Source: Gammaproteobacteria bacterium (GTDB taxonomy: Bacteria > Pseudomonadota > Gammaproteobacteria > Magnimaribacterales > Magnimaribacteraceae). Taken from it: 14,343 nt of DNA. Shown here piece by piece: positions 6,715-14,343 of the stretch; position 1 is the stretch's first letter, and each line of letters starts with the position of its first letter. A program made the translations under genes and the position numbers. Below the pieces are notes generated by a model that saw only the letters and a list, made by a program, of their open reading frames with translations, did no database searches and had not been told where the DNA came from. Location: contig PCBA01000051.1 in the NCBI GenBank assembly GCA_002730855.1, positions 1 to 14,343 on the forward strand. The letters are read 5' to 3'.

Positions 6715-8319
6715 TTAAAACTCTTCTCTGGCTTTATCATAAGCTTCATTGATAAGAGAAACCTTCTTACTTCTTAGGTTCTTGTCGATGCTAATTGACT
6801 CGCCCATTAGCATGTAAACTTGATTAGAAGATTCATACTCAGGCCACGTAATACTGTCTTTAATTGAAGGGTTTCCTGTTTTGGCAAAATTAGTCCACAT
6901 GTCCATCATCGTATTAGAGAAGACATAATCTTCTTCTGTTGCTTCAATACCAAACATATCGAACCTTCCAAACACGTATGGAACTTCTGCTGCATGAAAA
7001 GCTTTAAATTTCTTAGAACTATTTACTGTGGGGTGCCAATCCCAAAGGTAAAGAAAAGTAGGGCTATCAACGCTAGCCATTAATTGTCCCCATTTTTGCA
7101 TCTGAGCAGTAAACATCGCATCGGTTGTAAAGTTAATCCATGATTCTTTGGCCTCTTTTTCATTGTTAATTGGGTAATACTTAAATATCTCATCATTAGC
7201 TTCTGGTAATATTTCACTTACAGAAGATTTGGTAAGATCAACATAAGATAAATTTCCTGTAATCCCAGGATTTAACATCTTTGGATCAAATGTAGTTGCT
7301 TCATCAGCTGTACTTCCAATTAAAGTAGGAACATTAGCTTGATCCCCTTTCTTAAAGATTGAAGATATATCTTCAGGTATGACTTCTCCATCAATAACCG
7401 TTAGCGAATCGAATTGACTCCTATACAGGGGGTCTTTCTCAATATTTTGAATTATCTGAATTGGAGAAAGACTTCTTAGTTCCTCTAAAGAAGGTTGTTC
7501 GCTCAGAGCCATAATTTCAGATAATCGAACTCCTAGACTTTCTCCACTATCTGAATATGAAGATTTCTTGTTTATATGGGTTAAGGGTATTAACCTTGCT
7601 CCACTTTGACCTATAACTTTATGGAATAATCCAGAAGCTAAAGGGCTTGCCTGTAATACATTTACACTCCATGAACCTGCTGACTCTCCAAATATAGTTA
7701 CGTTATCAGGGTCACCACCGAAACTACTTATATTATCTTTAACCCATTTCAAGGCGGCTACTTGGTCTCTATAACCTTGATTTCCAGAAGTTTCGTTTTC
7801 TTGGGTCAACTCAGGATGAGCAAAAAATCCAAAAGGACCTAAACGATAATTAATTGTTACAAGGATGATTCCTTTTTTAGTAAGTTCTTGTCCTGGGTAT
7901 TCTCTTCCACTTCCCCAAACCAAAGCACCCCCATGGATCCAAACCATAACAGGAAGTTTTTCATTAGCTCGTTCTGCCCTCGTCCATACATTAAGGGTTA
8001 AGCAGTCCTCGCTCATGTCTTCTAAACTCGGTCCTCTGTTATAAAATTCTGCTGATTGTTTAGGTTGATAACAGATCTTTGAATATTCTTTAGAAAGATG
8101 TCTACCAGTCCACAAGGAGACTTCTTTAGGTGGTGCCCATCTCAACTCGTTTACTGGTGCGGCGGCATAAGGTATTCCTAAATATTTCTTTAAAGTTCCT
8201 TCTTTAGAACCTTCAATTAATCCTCCTGTTACATGAACCTGTGTTTCAACTTGAGTACTGTCGCTACAAGAAATTAAGTAAGCAATAAATATAAAGGATA
8301 TTATTTTTTTGATATTCAT
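6715..8319 (-). CDS. Type-B carboxylesterase lipoprotein
   Basis: A complete 534-residue COesterase-family alpha/beta hydrolase. It has the oxyanion-hole HGGA (129-132), the nucleophile elbow GESAGS with Ser213, acidic Glu340 (GSTADEATTF) and catalytic His442 (FHAAEVPY). Cys84 and Cys106 (SEDCLTLN) probably form the conserved N-terminal disulfide. Residues 1-18 are a lipoprotein signal ending in the lipobox LISC with lipidation at Cys18, so an envelope location is expected. It shares fold, domain order and motifs with the partial esterase at 1-1798, but the two are clearly diverged. The start ATG has no evident Shine-Dalgarno sequence. It lies downstream of the TonB-dependent receptor on the same strand, with a terminator between them, so it probably has its own promoter in 8320-8422. 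The stop is 50 bases from the convergent nrdB stop. Natural substrate unknown. Confidence 0.92.
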   Translation of the reverse strand: MNIKKIISFIFIAYLISCSDSTQVETQVHVTGGLIEGSKEGTLKKYLGIPYAAAPVNELRWAPPKEVSLWTGRHLSKEYSKICYQPKQSAEFYNRGPSLEDMSEDCLTLNVWTRAERANEKLPVMVWIHGGALVWGSGREYPGQELTKKGIILVTINYRLGPFGFFAHPELTQENETSGNQGYRDQVAALKWVKDNISSFGGDPDNVTIFGESAGSWSVNVLQASPLASGLFHKVIGQSGARLIPLTHINKKSSYSDSGESLGVRLSEIMALSEQPSLEELRSLSPIQIIQNIEKDPLYRSQFDSLTVIDGEVIPEDISSIFKKGDQANVPTLIGSTADEATTFDPKMLNPGITGNLSYVDLTKSSVSEILPEANDEIFKYYPINNEKEAKESWINFTTDAMFTAQMQKWGQLMASVDSPTFLYLWDWHPTVNSSKKFKAFHAAEVPYVFGRFDMFGIEATEEDYVFSNTMMDMWTNFAKTGNPSIKDSITWPEYESSNQVYMLMGESISIDKNLRSKKVSLINEAYDKAREEF

Positions 8320-8422
8320 AATTATTAAATTTGATTAGTTAATAACCTTACTAAGTTTTTACTTCTAATACTAAACAATAAAACCTATATATAAGCATAG
8401 CCACAATGATGCGTTGCTAATG

Positions 8423-8448
8423 AAAAGGGAGGACAAGTCCTCCCTTTT
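8423..8448 (-). terminator. Strong perfect-stem terminator after the TonB-dependent receptor
   Basis: The 26-base element is a perfect inverted repeat: AAAAGGGAGGAC and GTCCTCCCTTTT around a 2-base centre. Seven G-C-rich pairs top an A/T base, and there are four T residues at the 3' side on either strand, so it could act in both directions. It lies 40 bases past the receptor stop codon at 8488 and 103 bases before the start of the next esterase. This isolates the two transcription units. Confidence 0.85.
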
Positions 8449-8487
8449 CTTTGGGGTTTTATTAAAAACATCTACAGAAATAAATAA

Positions 8488-10641
8488 CTAAAAATGTCGC
8501 GTGAACTCAACTCCAAATGTTCTAGGAGTGCCCCACTGACCAAACCTTCCACCTCCAGTTGCTGCAGAAAGATAACCAGAAATATATTCTTCATCCGTAG
8601 CATTTTTCACAAAGAACCTTCTTCTCTTAGTCTCATCAGAATTTTCCCAAATAATATTCAGATCTACAATCGTGTACGCACCTTGGGAATACTCGTTGAA
8701 TTCCGAAAAGAAGACTTCAGATTTATAAGCTGCATTGGCTCTATAGATCAGAGAAGAGCCGGAGGACATATTAGTGGTGTAATTAAATCCAAGATTTAAT
8801 GAAACTTTAGGTGCGTTGTTTAGATATTTACCTTCTAATTGCTGCTCACCCAATTCAGGTTGCAAACCGTTAGTGTTTAAGAACTCACCATAAGTTGCAT
8901 CCAATAGAGTCAATCCACTGGTGATTGATAAAGAATTATTGATATCAGTTACTGATTCTAATTCGAGTCCATTAACCGTAGCGTCTCCGGCATTACGAGT
9001 TACAGTCTGAAGTCCTACAACTTGAAGTACTTGGAAGTCCGAGTAGTCATAATGAAACAATGTAGCATTTACATTTGTTCGATTATTTATCGCTCCTTTA
9101 AAACCAAACTCGAGAGAAGTGACTTCCTCTGGATCATAAGGGTCTGTACACTCATAAGTTGCGTAACCACCTGCCTTGAAGCCTTCACTTATCGATGCGT
9201 ATACATTACTTTCAGCAGAAAGATCATGCTGAATGACTGCTCTTGAAGTTGTAGAGGAAAATTCCATCACTTCCTCTCTAAGACAAGTTTGCGCTATTGT
9301 AACGGGGCCAGGCATCATTAAATTTATGAGATTATTTTGTTTACTTGTAAATTCATCGGTCGTTTTTCTAACCCCTAAACTTAATCGAGTAGTGTCATTT
9401 AGATCGAAAGTACCGTCAGCAAAGTAGGCGTCAGAAACAGTGTTCATTTTTTCGTGATGAAAGACAAATTGACTTGCTGTAGGGAAACCAAATACAGGTT
9501 GTGGAAACTCAAAATGATTAATTCTAGAGGTTTCATCGTCCAAATAAAACACCCCAAAAACTAAGCTCATGGTGTCTTTTTCCACATTAAGGTTAAGCTC
9601 TTGAGTAAAAGTATCTGTTTCAGAAACATCAGCAACATCAATAAGCGCTAAAGCTGTTGCGTCTCTGTCTAAATTAAATTGATCATAGAATTCTTGGTTT
9701 GCAGTGATCGATGTAATAGTTCCAAAATCAGTTTCTATTTTAAGAGTAAGGGATGAAACGTCGTAATCTCTATCGCTCATATTTGCACCGTGCAAAGAAT
9801 TCTGTGTTGGGGTTTGATAGGTTGTATGTGGTTTTGTGGCTATTGGCGTAGTGTCAAGTTGAGGGAGGCCATATATATTGGCTAAATCCGATCTATAAGT
9901 TAACCAGCCATAAGTATCAGGAACACCTTCAGTTTCAACAGAAGCAATCATAAGATTGGCTGATACTTTTTCATTTATATCCGAGCTGATTTTAAGTCGA
10001 TAAGCTAGTCTGTCTGTGTAACCCTGTTCTCCACAACCTGCATTTAAGCAGTCTAGATAGCCTTTTCCTTGTTCAGTGGAATGTAGAACCAGTCTATAGC
10101 TTGTATTTTCTGTTATTCCTCCTCCAATAGCTGTCTCCAAAGTGCTAGTTTCATAATTTCCAAAACCTGCCTTTACATAGCCATCTCTATCTGCAGAAGG
10201 GTTTTTAGTAATGAGATTAACCACTCCTCCGACTGAGTTTCTACCATATAACGTTCCTTGAGGACCTCTTAGCACTTCTACTCTATCTAAATCCATTTCT
10301 CCAAGTTGAGATGAATGCGACCTTGATTGAAAAACGCCATCTGTGCTTACTGAAACTCCAGGTTGACCATTAAATTGGCCAATACCTCTTATAGTAATAT
10401 TTTGAGATCCAAGTATATTTGTAAAATTCATATTTGGAATGATGTGTTTCAAATCGTGCATATTAGTTATGCCTCTATCTTCGATATCAGTGGAGCTGAT
10501 TGCAGTTATCGAAGCTGGTGTGTCTTGCACTGTTGAACTTCTCTTAAGCGCAGTTACAATTATCTCATCAACATCTTCAGAATATATTGGTGTAATCAGA
10601 AAAAAAGAAATGAAGAAGAGAAATATTTTATTGATACGCAT
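8488..10641 (-). CDS. TonB-dependent outer-membrane receptor
   Basis: A 717-residue TonB-dependent receptor, importing a scarce ligand across the outer membrane with TonB/ExbBD energy. A signal peptide (residues 1-21, ending PIYS) precedes the TonB box DEIIVTA (25-31). The plug domain runs from about 35 to 150 and contains RVEVLRGPQGTLYGRNSVGG (120-139). The rest is a beta-barrel rich in alternating hydrophobic and aromatic residues, ending in a C-terminal Phe (EFTRHF) as expected for recognition by BAM. A CLNAGC pair of cysteines at about 198-203 suggests a disulfide in an early extracellular loop. The ATG has AGGAG (10648-10652) 6 bases upstream. A MarR-like gene is upstream on the same strand and an esterase downstream. 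The ligand cannot be read: the plug resembles the broad siderophore/IroN-like group seen for many substrates in marine bacteria. Confidence 0.95.
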   Translation of the reverse strand: MRINKIFLFFISFFLITPIYSEDVDEIIVTALKRSSTVQDTPASITAISSTDIEDRGITNMHDLKHIIPNMNFTNILGSQNITIRGIGQFNGQPGVSVSTDGVFQSRSHSSQLGEMDLDRVEVLRGPQGTLYGRNSVGGVVNLITKNPSADRDGYVKAGFGNYETSTLETAIGGGITENTSYRLVLHSTEQGKGYLDCLNAGCGEQGYTDRLAYRLKISSDINEKVSANLMIASVETEGVPDTYGWLTYRSDLANIYGLPQLDTTPIATKPHTTYQTPTQNSLHGANMSDRDYDVSSLTLKIETDFGTITSITANQEFYDQFNLDRDATALALIDVADVSETDTFTQELNLNVEKDTMSLVFGVFYLDDETSRINHFEFPQPVFGFPTASQFVFHHEKMNTVSDAYFADGTFDLNDTTRLSLGVRKTTDEFTSKQNNLINLMMPGPVTIAQTCLREEVMEFSSTTSRAVIQHDLSAESNVYASISEGFKAGGYATYECTDPYDPEEVTSLEFGFKGAINNRTNVNATLFHYDYSDFQVLQVVGLQTVTRNAGDATVNGLELESVTDINNSLSITSGLTLLDATYGEFLNTNGLQPELGEQQLEGKYLNNAPKVSLNLGFNYTTNMSSGSSLIYRANAAYKSEVFFSEFNEYSQGAYTIVDLNIIWENSDETKRRRFFVKNATDEEYISGYLSAATGGGRFGQWGTPRTFGVEFTRHF

Positions 10642-10761
10642 GCAAAACTCCTGTTAGTTATTTAAGAATACCTTTTATATATTACAAACACTATCCTATA
10701 AAGTGGCGAGGGTTAACAAGAGAATTCGTATGCCACCGTGTCCGCAATTTACAGACAAGTT

Positions 10762-11286
10762 TTAATGTTTTGAATCCTTCCCTAAATTTGCATCATCTAT
10801 AACCCCAACATAATCCGAATTATCAAGGGGAAGAACAGGCATATCATCTGCTATTGATAGGAATTCTTTATACACCAATTGTAGTGCCGTTTCATGCTCC
10901 ATCCAAAGCTTATTCATTGTTGCGTCTGAATGTTGGATAGTATATCTTTTAACTCTCTTATCTTTTCCCGATTCAATAAGTTGAAACCAACCCCAATTTT
11001 CCTGATGTTTTAGAAATCTATCAACACTTTTATTGCTTAACGAGGTTCTGTGATACAAATCCGAATGAGTAAAGAATGATTTATACATTGATTGAAATAC
11101 AGCAATTGAAAAAAGAGTCTCATACCTTCTATCAAAGATATAGATTTCAAGTTTCTTCTGAAATTTATCTCCCAAGTACTCTTTTAACGAAACACAAAGA
11201 TTTTCATAGGTTTGATTTATTTCAGAAATCATTAACTCCTTCTCTATAAACAAAATAATATCTTTTTTTCTATTCTTTGAAATCAT
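10762..11286 (-). CDS. MarR-like winged-helix transcriptional regulator
   Basis: A 174-residue protein with no strong family signature, but with a plausible winged helix. Residues 73-97 fit helix-turn-helix (THSDLYHRTSLSNKSVDRFLKH), and 100-117 fit the wing (ESGKDKRVKRYTI), matching the MarR pattern of 'D-R/K-R ... LT'. The first 70 residues are helical and probably dimerise, and a short acidic tail ends the protein. It probably controls a neighbouring gene; the TonB-dependent receptor, 120 bases downstream on the same strand, is the obvious candidate but unproven. The start is uncertain. ATG 11286 lacks a Shine-Dalgarno sequence, while ATG 11232 (156 residues) has GAAGGAG 3 bases upstream. 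I kept the longer form because the winged helix is intact in both. A TTG at 11289 is a poor start. Confidence 0.6.
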   Translation of the reverse strand: MISKNRKKDIILFIEKELMISEINQTYENLCVSLKEYLGDKFQKKLEIYIFDRRYETLFSIAVFQSMYKSFFTHSDLYHRTSLSNKSVDRFLKHQENWGWFQLIESGKDKRVKRYTIQHSDATMNKLWMEHETALQLVYKEFLSIADDMPVLPLDNSDYVGVIDDANLGKDSKH

Positions 11287-11397
11287 CAATCTATATTAGT
11301 TGATTTTCATCTGTAAAGTGTAAAGAAAAAATAAACGAAGAGTATTGACACAAATTAATTTGAGTAAAGAGACTGCAACGAGTATAGCCAACTTAGT

Positions 11398-11419
11398 AAA
11401 AAATTAAGAATTTCTTAAT
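11398..11419 (-). terminator. AT-rich hairpin terminator after tRNA-Pro
   Basis: On the minus strand ATTAAG (11414-11419) and CTTAAT (11403-11408) form a 6-bp stem with a 5-base loop, followed by a run of T (11398-11402). It lies about 30 bases past the tRNA 3' end, where the operon should stop. The stem has only one G-C pair, so it may be weak. Confidence 0.45.
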
Positions 11420-11447
11420 CTCAATTGAAGGAAACTCTCATAAATAC

Positions 11448-11524
11448 TGGTCGGGACGGCTGGATTTGAACCAGCGACCACTTGACCCCCAGCCAAGTGC
11501 GCTACCAGACTGCGCCACGCCCCG
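11448..11524 (-). tRNA. tRNA-Pro (anticodon GGG)
   Basis: A 77-base tRNA on the minus strand with the 3' CCA encoded. The acceptor stem is CGGGGCG/CGTCCCG with one G-U pair, and the discriminator is A. The D-arm segment GGTAGCGCA and the T-loop GGTTCAAATCC are canonical. The anticodon stem is CTTGG/TCAAG and the loop CTGGGGG, placing GGG at positions 34-36 and decoding CCC/CCU proline codons. The 5' end is 1 base after the merR-type stop codon, so the tRNA is most likely cut out of the pheST-ihfA-merR transcript. This tRNA position after ihfA-merR is familiar in gammaproteobacteria. Confidence 0.95.
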
Positions 11525-11525
11525 A

Positions 11526-11855
11526 TTATTTTAGACTTGTTAACAACATCTCTAAATCCTTTACGATTTCTTTAGAGGTGTCAGCATTGCTTGCTCTTGT
11601 AATGGTGTCTGAAAGCATAGATTTCTTCGCACCTGATATGGTCATTCCGTCATCATACAGAAGTTTTTGTATTTGTTTGACCACCTCAAGATCTTTTTGC
11701 TGATAATAACGTCTATTACCTTTTCTGGTCACCGGACTGAGGTCCTTAAATTCTTTCTCCCAGAATCTTAGGGTATGTGGTTTAACCGAACATAATTCCG
11801 AAACTTCGCTAATAGAATAATATTTTTTCTTAGTTATTGATAAATCTCTAACCAT
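11526..11855 (-). CDS. Small MerR-family protein of the pheST-ihfA operon
   Basis: A 109-residue MerR-type DNA-binding protein. The helix-turn-helix YSISEVSELCSVKPHTLRFW (13-32) and the wing residues GNRRYYQQKDLE (46-57) are typical. The following QIQKLLYDDGMTISGAKK (61-78) is the usual second winged-helix part. The C-terminal sensor domain of classic MerR proteins is absent. Small merR-like genes in this position are common in gammaproteobacteria, though their function is poorly known. ATG overlaps the ihfA stop by 8 bases (ATGGTTAG), implying translational coupling. The stop codon is 1 base from tRNA-Pro. Confidence 0.9.
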   Translation of the reverse strand: MVRDLSITKKKYYSISEVSELCSVKPHTLRFWEKEFKDLSPVTRKGNRRYYQQKDLEVVKQIQKLLYDDGMTISGAKKSMLSDTITRASNADTSKEIVKDLEMLLTSLK

Positions 11856-12144
11856 TAGAAGAAGAAATCCTTTTTCTCAATTTATTACCGGCCTTAAAAG
11901 TAACTACTCTTCTTGCTGAGATGGTAACAGGATCACCAGTCTTTGGGTTCCTTCCTGGGCGGGATTTTTTATTTATCAGTTCAAAGTTTCCAAAGCCAGA
12001 AAGCTTAACTTCTTCATTCTTTTCTAAACTCTTCTTTATTTCTTCAAAAAAGTTTTCTATTAATTGTTTGGACTCAGTCTTATTCAAACCTAATTGATTG
12101 TGAAGATGTTCAACTATATCTGCTTTAGTTATTGTCTTATCCAT
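11848..12144 (-). CDS. ihfA: Integration host factor subunit alpha
   Basis: A 98-residue IHF/HU-family protein. IhfA pairs with IhfB to bend DNA sharply at specific sites and acts in nucleoid structure, replication, recombination and transcription. Helices occupy 5-40, KLSGFGNFEL is at 47-56, and the beta-arm RPGRNPKTG is at 62-70 with the intercalating Pro67. ARRVVTFKAGNKLR (77-90) ends the fold. The close match to the IhfA consensus and the position immediately after pheT identify it as the alpha subunit rather than HU or IhfB. Its ATG shares one base with the pheT stop (TAATG), so coupling is likely. Confidence 0.97.
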   Translation of the reverse strand: MDKTITKADIVEHLHNQLGLNKTESKQLIENFFEEIKKSLEKNEEVKLSGFGNFELINKKSRPGRNPKTGDPVTISARRVVTFKAGNKLRKRISSSNG

Positions 12145-14174
12145 TAGGTTCTTAAATCTCCATCCAATTCTTTCTTAACTGAGTTTACAATCTTTTCAAC
12201 TACCTTATCAATGTCTGAATCTACTAAAGTGCCCTTAGATGATTGCCAAGTTAAGGAAATAGCGATACTTTTTTTATTGTCATCAATCCCCTTCCCTTCA
12301 TAAACATCAAATAAATCAAGATTATTTAAATCTCTCCCTCCCTTTTCACGGATAAGTGCGCTGATTTTATGACTGGTTATATCTTTTTTAACAACAAAAG
12401 CTAAATCTCTCTGAATAGAAGGGAATTTAGAGAACTTAATAAACTTTTGTACCGGTTTTGTTTTAAGGTTATCGATATCTATGGAAAAAAGAAAGATATC
12501 TTCTTTTATTCCTAACTCTCCAATGATATTTGGGGCTAAAGCACCCAAAAAACCAACCTTCTTAGAACCATTATAAATAGTGGACGAAACTCCAGGGTGG
12601 AGGAACCTTAAAGATTTTGGTTCAAACTGAGTCTTAACACCAAAATTAAGCAAGGTACTTTCAACCGCTCCTTTAACGTCATAGAAGGTGACTTTTCTAG
12701 ACTTATCCAGCCAATGATTAGGAGATGCATCCCCGTGAATAAGGCCTGAGACCCTTAACTTTTCAGAAGGTTTAGATGATTTCTCATAACCAAACACTGA
12801 TCCAATCTCAAACAATTTTTGTGACTCTAATCCATTGTTTAAATTATGAATGAAAGTATTTATTAAACCCGGAAATAAGCTAGATCTCATGTATCTCATG
12901 TTTTGAGATATAGGGTTTTCAACTTCTACCATCTTCTTGGATTCTCCAAAAACTTTTTCGTCTTGTTCGCTTATAAAAGAGTAACTTATTATTTCACTAA
13001 AGCCTTGAGAGACTAAAGATCTAGAAATAGTGTTTTGCTTTGTCTCTAATCTTTTATTGAACTTTGGCTCAAGAGAAACCGTTGGTAATGAATCATAACC
13101 CTCCAATCTAGCTAATTCTTCAATTAGGTCAGCTTCAATTTCAATATCATATCTCCATGATGGAGAAGTCAAGTTCACTTTTTTAGATGGGCCTTTAGGG
13201 CTCATTCCTAGGCCATTTAGATATTTCTTAGCCTTTGTACTGGTTATGTTGGTTCCAAGAATCTTATTTGCCCTATCAAGGTCTAATAAAACCTTTTTCG
13301 CTTTAGGTAATTCTTTTGTTAATTTACTTTCTACGATAGACCCAAATTCCCCACCTACAGTTTCATGCAGAATTTCACTTGCTTTATTGACGGCAAGTTC
13401 TTGAATCTCATAATCAACTCCTCTCTCAAATCTTATCGAAGCGTCTGTTTGGAAGCCAAACCTCCTCGCCCTTCCTCTAATTGCTGAAGGTTTAAAGAAA
13501 GCACTTTCTAAAAATATAGACTTTGTGTTTGAAGTGACACAAGTATTCTTTCCTCCCATAATGCCAGCTAAAGCTATTGATTTTTTTCTATCAGAAATAA
13601 CTAGACAGTCCGAATTCAATTTAATGTCTTGCTCATCAAGTAATGTCAGATTCTCGCCATCTTTTGCATTCCTTACTTGAATACCTCCTTCTAATTTATC
13701 TCTATCAAATGCATGAAGAGGTTGACCTAGTTCCAAGAGAATGTAGTTGGTAATGTCAACTACGGGGTCAATAAGCTTTTGGTCGCTTAAGGCTAACCTT
13801 TCAGCTACTAAGGGAAGCGTTTTAGCTTTAATGTCTATATTTTTTATAGTTCTTCCGACGTATCTTGGACCTTCAGGGCATACTTTAATTGTTAGGTCTT
13901 CGTTAAAGGTGTCTTTAATCGACTTAAATGTTGGATCTTTTAATTTTAGATTATTTAAAACTGCTAATTCCCTAGCCACCCCAAATACGCTAAAACAGTC
14001 TCCACGATTGGGGGTTATGTCTAATTTTAGAATTGCATCTTTCCCCGTTATCTTTGAATTAAAGGATTCATAACCTTCTACTTCGATTCCTGCCATGGTA
14101 AGTTGAGAGCAAATCTCTTCGGTCGAAAGATCCAGATCTAAAAAGTCTTTAAGCCAATTTCTACTAAATTGCAT
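12144..14174 (-). CDS. pheT: Phenylalanyl-tRNA synthetase beta subunit, lacking the tRNA-binding B2 domain
   Basis: A 676-residue beta subunit of the alpha2-beta2 enzyme that charges tRNA-Phe. It carries editing and tRNA-binding functions. The N-terminal B1 strand (QFSRNWLKDF ... QLTMAGIEVEGYE, 2-36) jumps straight to LKLDITPNRGDC (49-60). The roughly 110-residue EMAP/OB-fold (B2) seen in E. coli PheT (about 795 residues) is missing, with no frameshift. The remaining domains are intact: B3/B4 with QPLHAFD (151-157), ALAGIMGG (201-208) and TDASIRFERGVDYE (243-256); B5 at about 294-368; a catalytic-like core; and the C-terminal ferredoxin-like anticodon-binding domain (FSKFPSIQRDLAF, 581-593, to the end). 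ATG is 1 base after the pheS stop codon, with no strong Shine-Dalgarno sequence, and the stop overlaps ihfA. Operon context supports function. Confidence 0.95.
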   Translation of the reverse strand: MQFSRNWLKDFLDLDLSTEEICSQLTMAGIEVEGYESFNSKITGKDAILKLDITPNRGDCFSVFGVARELAVLNNLKLKDPTFKSIKDTFNEDLTIKVCPEGPRYVGRTIKNIDIKAKTLPLVAERLALSDQKLIDPVVDITNYILLELGQPLHAFDRDKLEGGIQVRNAKDGENLTLLDEQDIKLNSDCLVISDRKKSIALAGIMGGKNTCVTSNTKSIFLESAFFKPSAIRGRARRFGFQTDASIRFERGVDYEIQELAVNKASEILHETVGGEFGSIVESKLTKELPKAKKVLLDLDRANKILGTNITSTKAKKYLNGLGMSPKGPSKKVNLTSPSWRYDIEIEADLIEELARLEGYDSLPTVSLEPKFNKRLETKQNTISRSLVSQGFSEIISYSFISEQDEKVFGESKKMVEVENPISQNMRYMRSSLFPGLINTFIHNLNNGLESQKLFEIGSVFGYEKSSKPSEKLRVSGLIHGDASPNHWLDKSRKVTFYDVKGAVESTLLNFGVKTQFEPKSLRFLHPGVSSTIYNGSKKVGFLGALAPNIIGELGIKEDIFLFSIDIDNLKTKPVQKFIKFSKFPSIQRDLAFVVKKDITSHKISALIREKGGRDLNNLDLFDVYEGKGIDDNKKSIAISLTWQSSKGTLVDSDIDKVVEKIVNSVKKELDGDLRT

Positions 14175-14175
14175 A

Positions 14176-14343
14176 CTAAAATTGTTTTAAAAATCTATAA
14201 TCATTTTCAAAGAAAATACGTAAATCAGGTATGTCATGCTTCAGCATTGCCATCCTCTCTACCCCTAAACCAAAAGCAAAACCACTGTATTTCTTGGTAT
14301 CGACACCGACCATTTCCAATACATTAGGGTGTACCATTCCGCA
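14176..14343 (-). CDS. pheS: Phenylalanyl-tRNA synthetase alpha subunit, C-terminal fragment
   Basis: The last 55 residues of PheS, entering from the right window edge and ending at TAG (14176-14178). Motif 3 of class II synthetases is visible as GFAFGLGVERMAML, with the conserved Arg of ATP binding. The fragment CGMVHPNVLE ... FFENDYRFLKQF matches the E. coli PheS end closely. It lies 1 base upstream of pheT. The N-terminal coiled coil and motifs 1 and 2 are outside the window. Confidence 0.97.
   Translation of the reverse strand, partial: CGMVHPNVLEMVGVDTKKYSGFAFGLGVERMAMLKHDIPDLRIFFENDYRFLKQF

Noticed and set aside
10642..10761. Clear promoter for the TonB-dependent receptor.
   Set aside because: TAATAT-like hexamers occur but no -35 partner at 16-18 bases is convincing, so no site is annotated.
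11287..11289. TTG start for the MarR-like gene.
   Set aside because: An ATG follows immediately in frame and there is no Shine-Dalgarno sequence that would favour TTG.
13747..14073. Plus-strand ORF of 108 codons opposite pheT, and similar ORFs opposite other genes.
   Set aside because: These are antisense shadows of well-supported genes, with no recognisable domains or Shine-Dalgarno support.
12144..14174. pheT as a truncated or frameshifted pseudogene.
   Set aside because: One continuous frame spans the missing domain, both ends are intact, and the operon overlaps are kept.

Overview
The window looks like part of the chromosome of an AT-rich gammaproteobacterium, probably a marine heterotroph with a small genome. 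The evidence is the gene order at the right-hand end, read on the minus strand: pheS, pheT, ihfA, a small merR-type gene, then tRNA-Pro. This order is familiar from gammaproteobacteria. The rest of the window combines a TonB-dependent receptor, lipoprotein esterases and acyl-CoA metabolism. That content and the low GC fit lineages such as SAR86, but the lineage is inference and no marker here proves it.

Left part (1-5422): a type-B carboxylesterase lipoprotein (minus strand, cut by the window edge) is divergent from an ACAD10/11-like acyl-CoA dehydrogenase (plus). The dehydrogenase ends 2 bases from a convergent PaaI-like hotdog thioesterase (minus). A 369-base gene-free stretch (3665-4033) follows. 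It is full of inverted repeats, including two tandem copies of a nested hairpin. Next is a secreted alpha/beta hydrolase of the PhoPQ-activated pathogenicity-related (PqaA) family (minus).

Middle (5423-6665): nrdB, the class Ia ribonucleotide reductase radical subunit (plus), stands without nrdA. It has a recognisable sigma-70-type promoter and two NrdR boxes 32 bases apart.

Centre-right (6715-11286): a second type-B carboxylesterase lipoprotein, a TonB-dependent outer-membrane receptor and a MarR-like winged-helix protein, all on the minus strand. A strong perfect-stem terminator separates receptor from esterase. These genes and the left-hand hydrolases suggest an ester or lipid scavenging neighbourhood: uptake through the receptor, hydrolysis by envelope esterases, and acyl-CoA oxidation inside. 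This link is inference from gene content.

Right end (11448-14343): a tightly packed translation and nucleoid operon. pheT is unusual because its protein lacks the N-terminal tRNA-binding (EMAP/OB-fold) domain. It runs directly from the first approx. 40 residues into the core and is 676 residues long, against about 795 in E. coli. The merR-type stop codon is 1 base from the tRNA-Pro(GGG) gene, so tRNA and mRNA probably share a transcript.

The best candidates for something undescribed are the structured intergenic region at 3665-4033 and the B2-less PheT. Most other content is recognisable.
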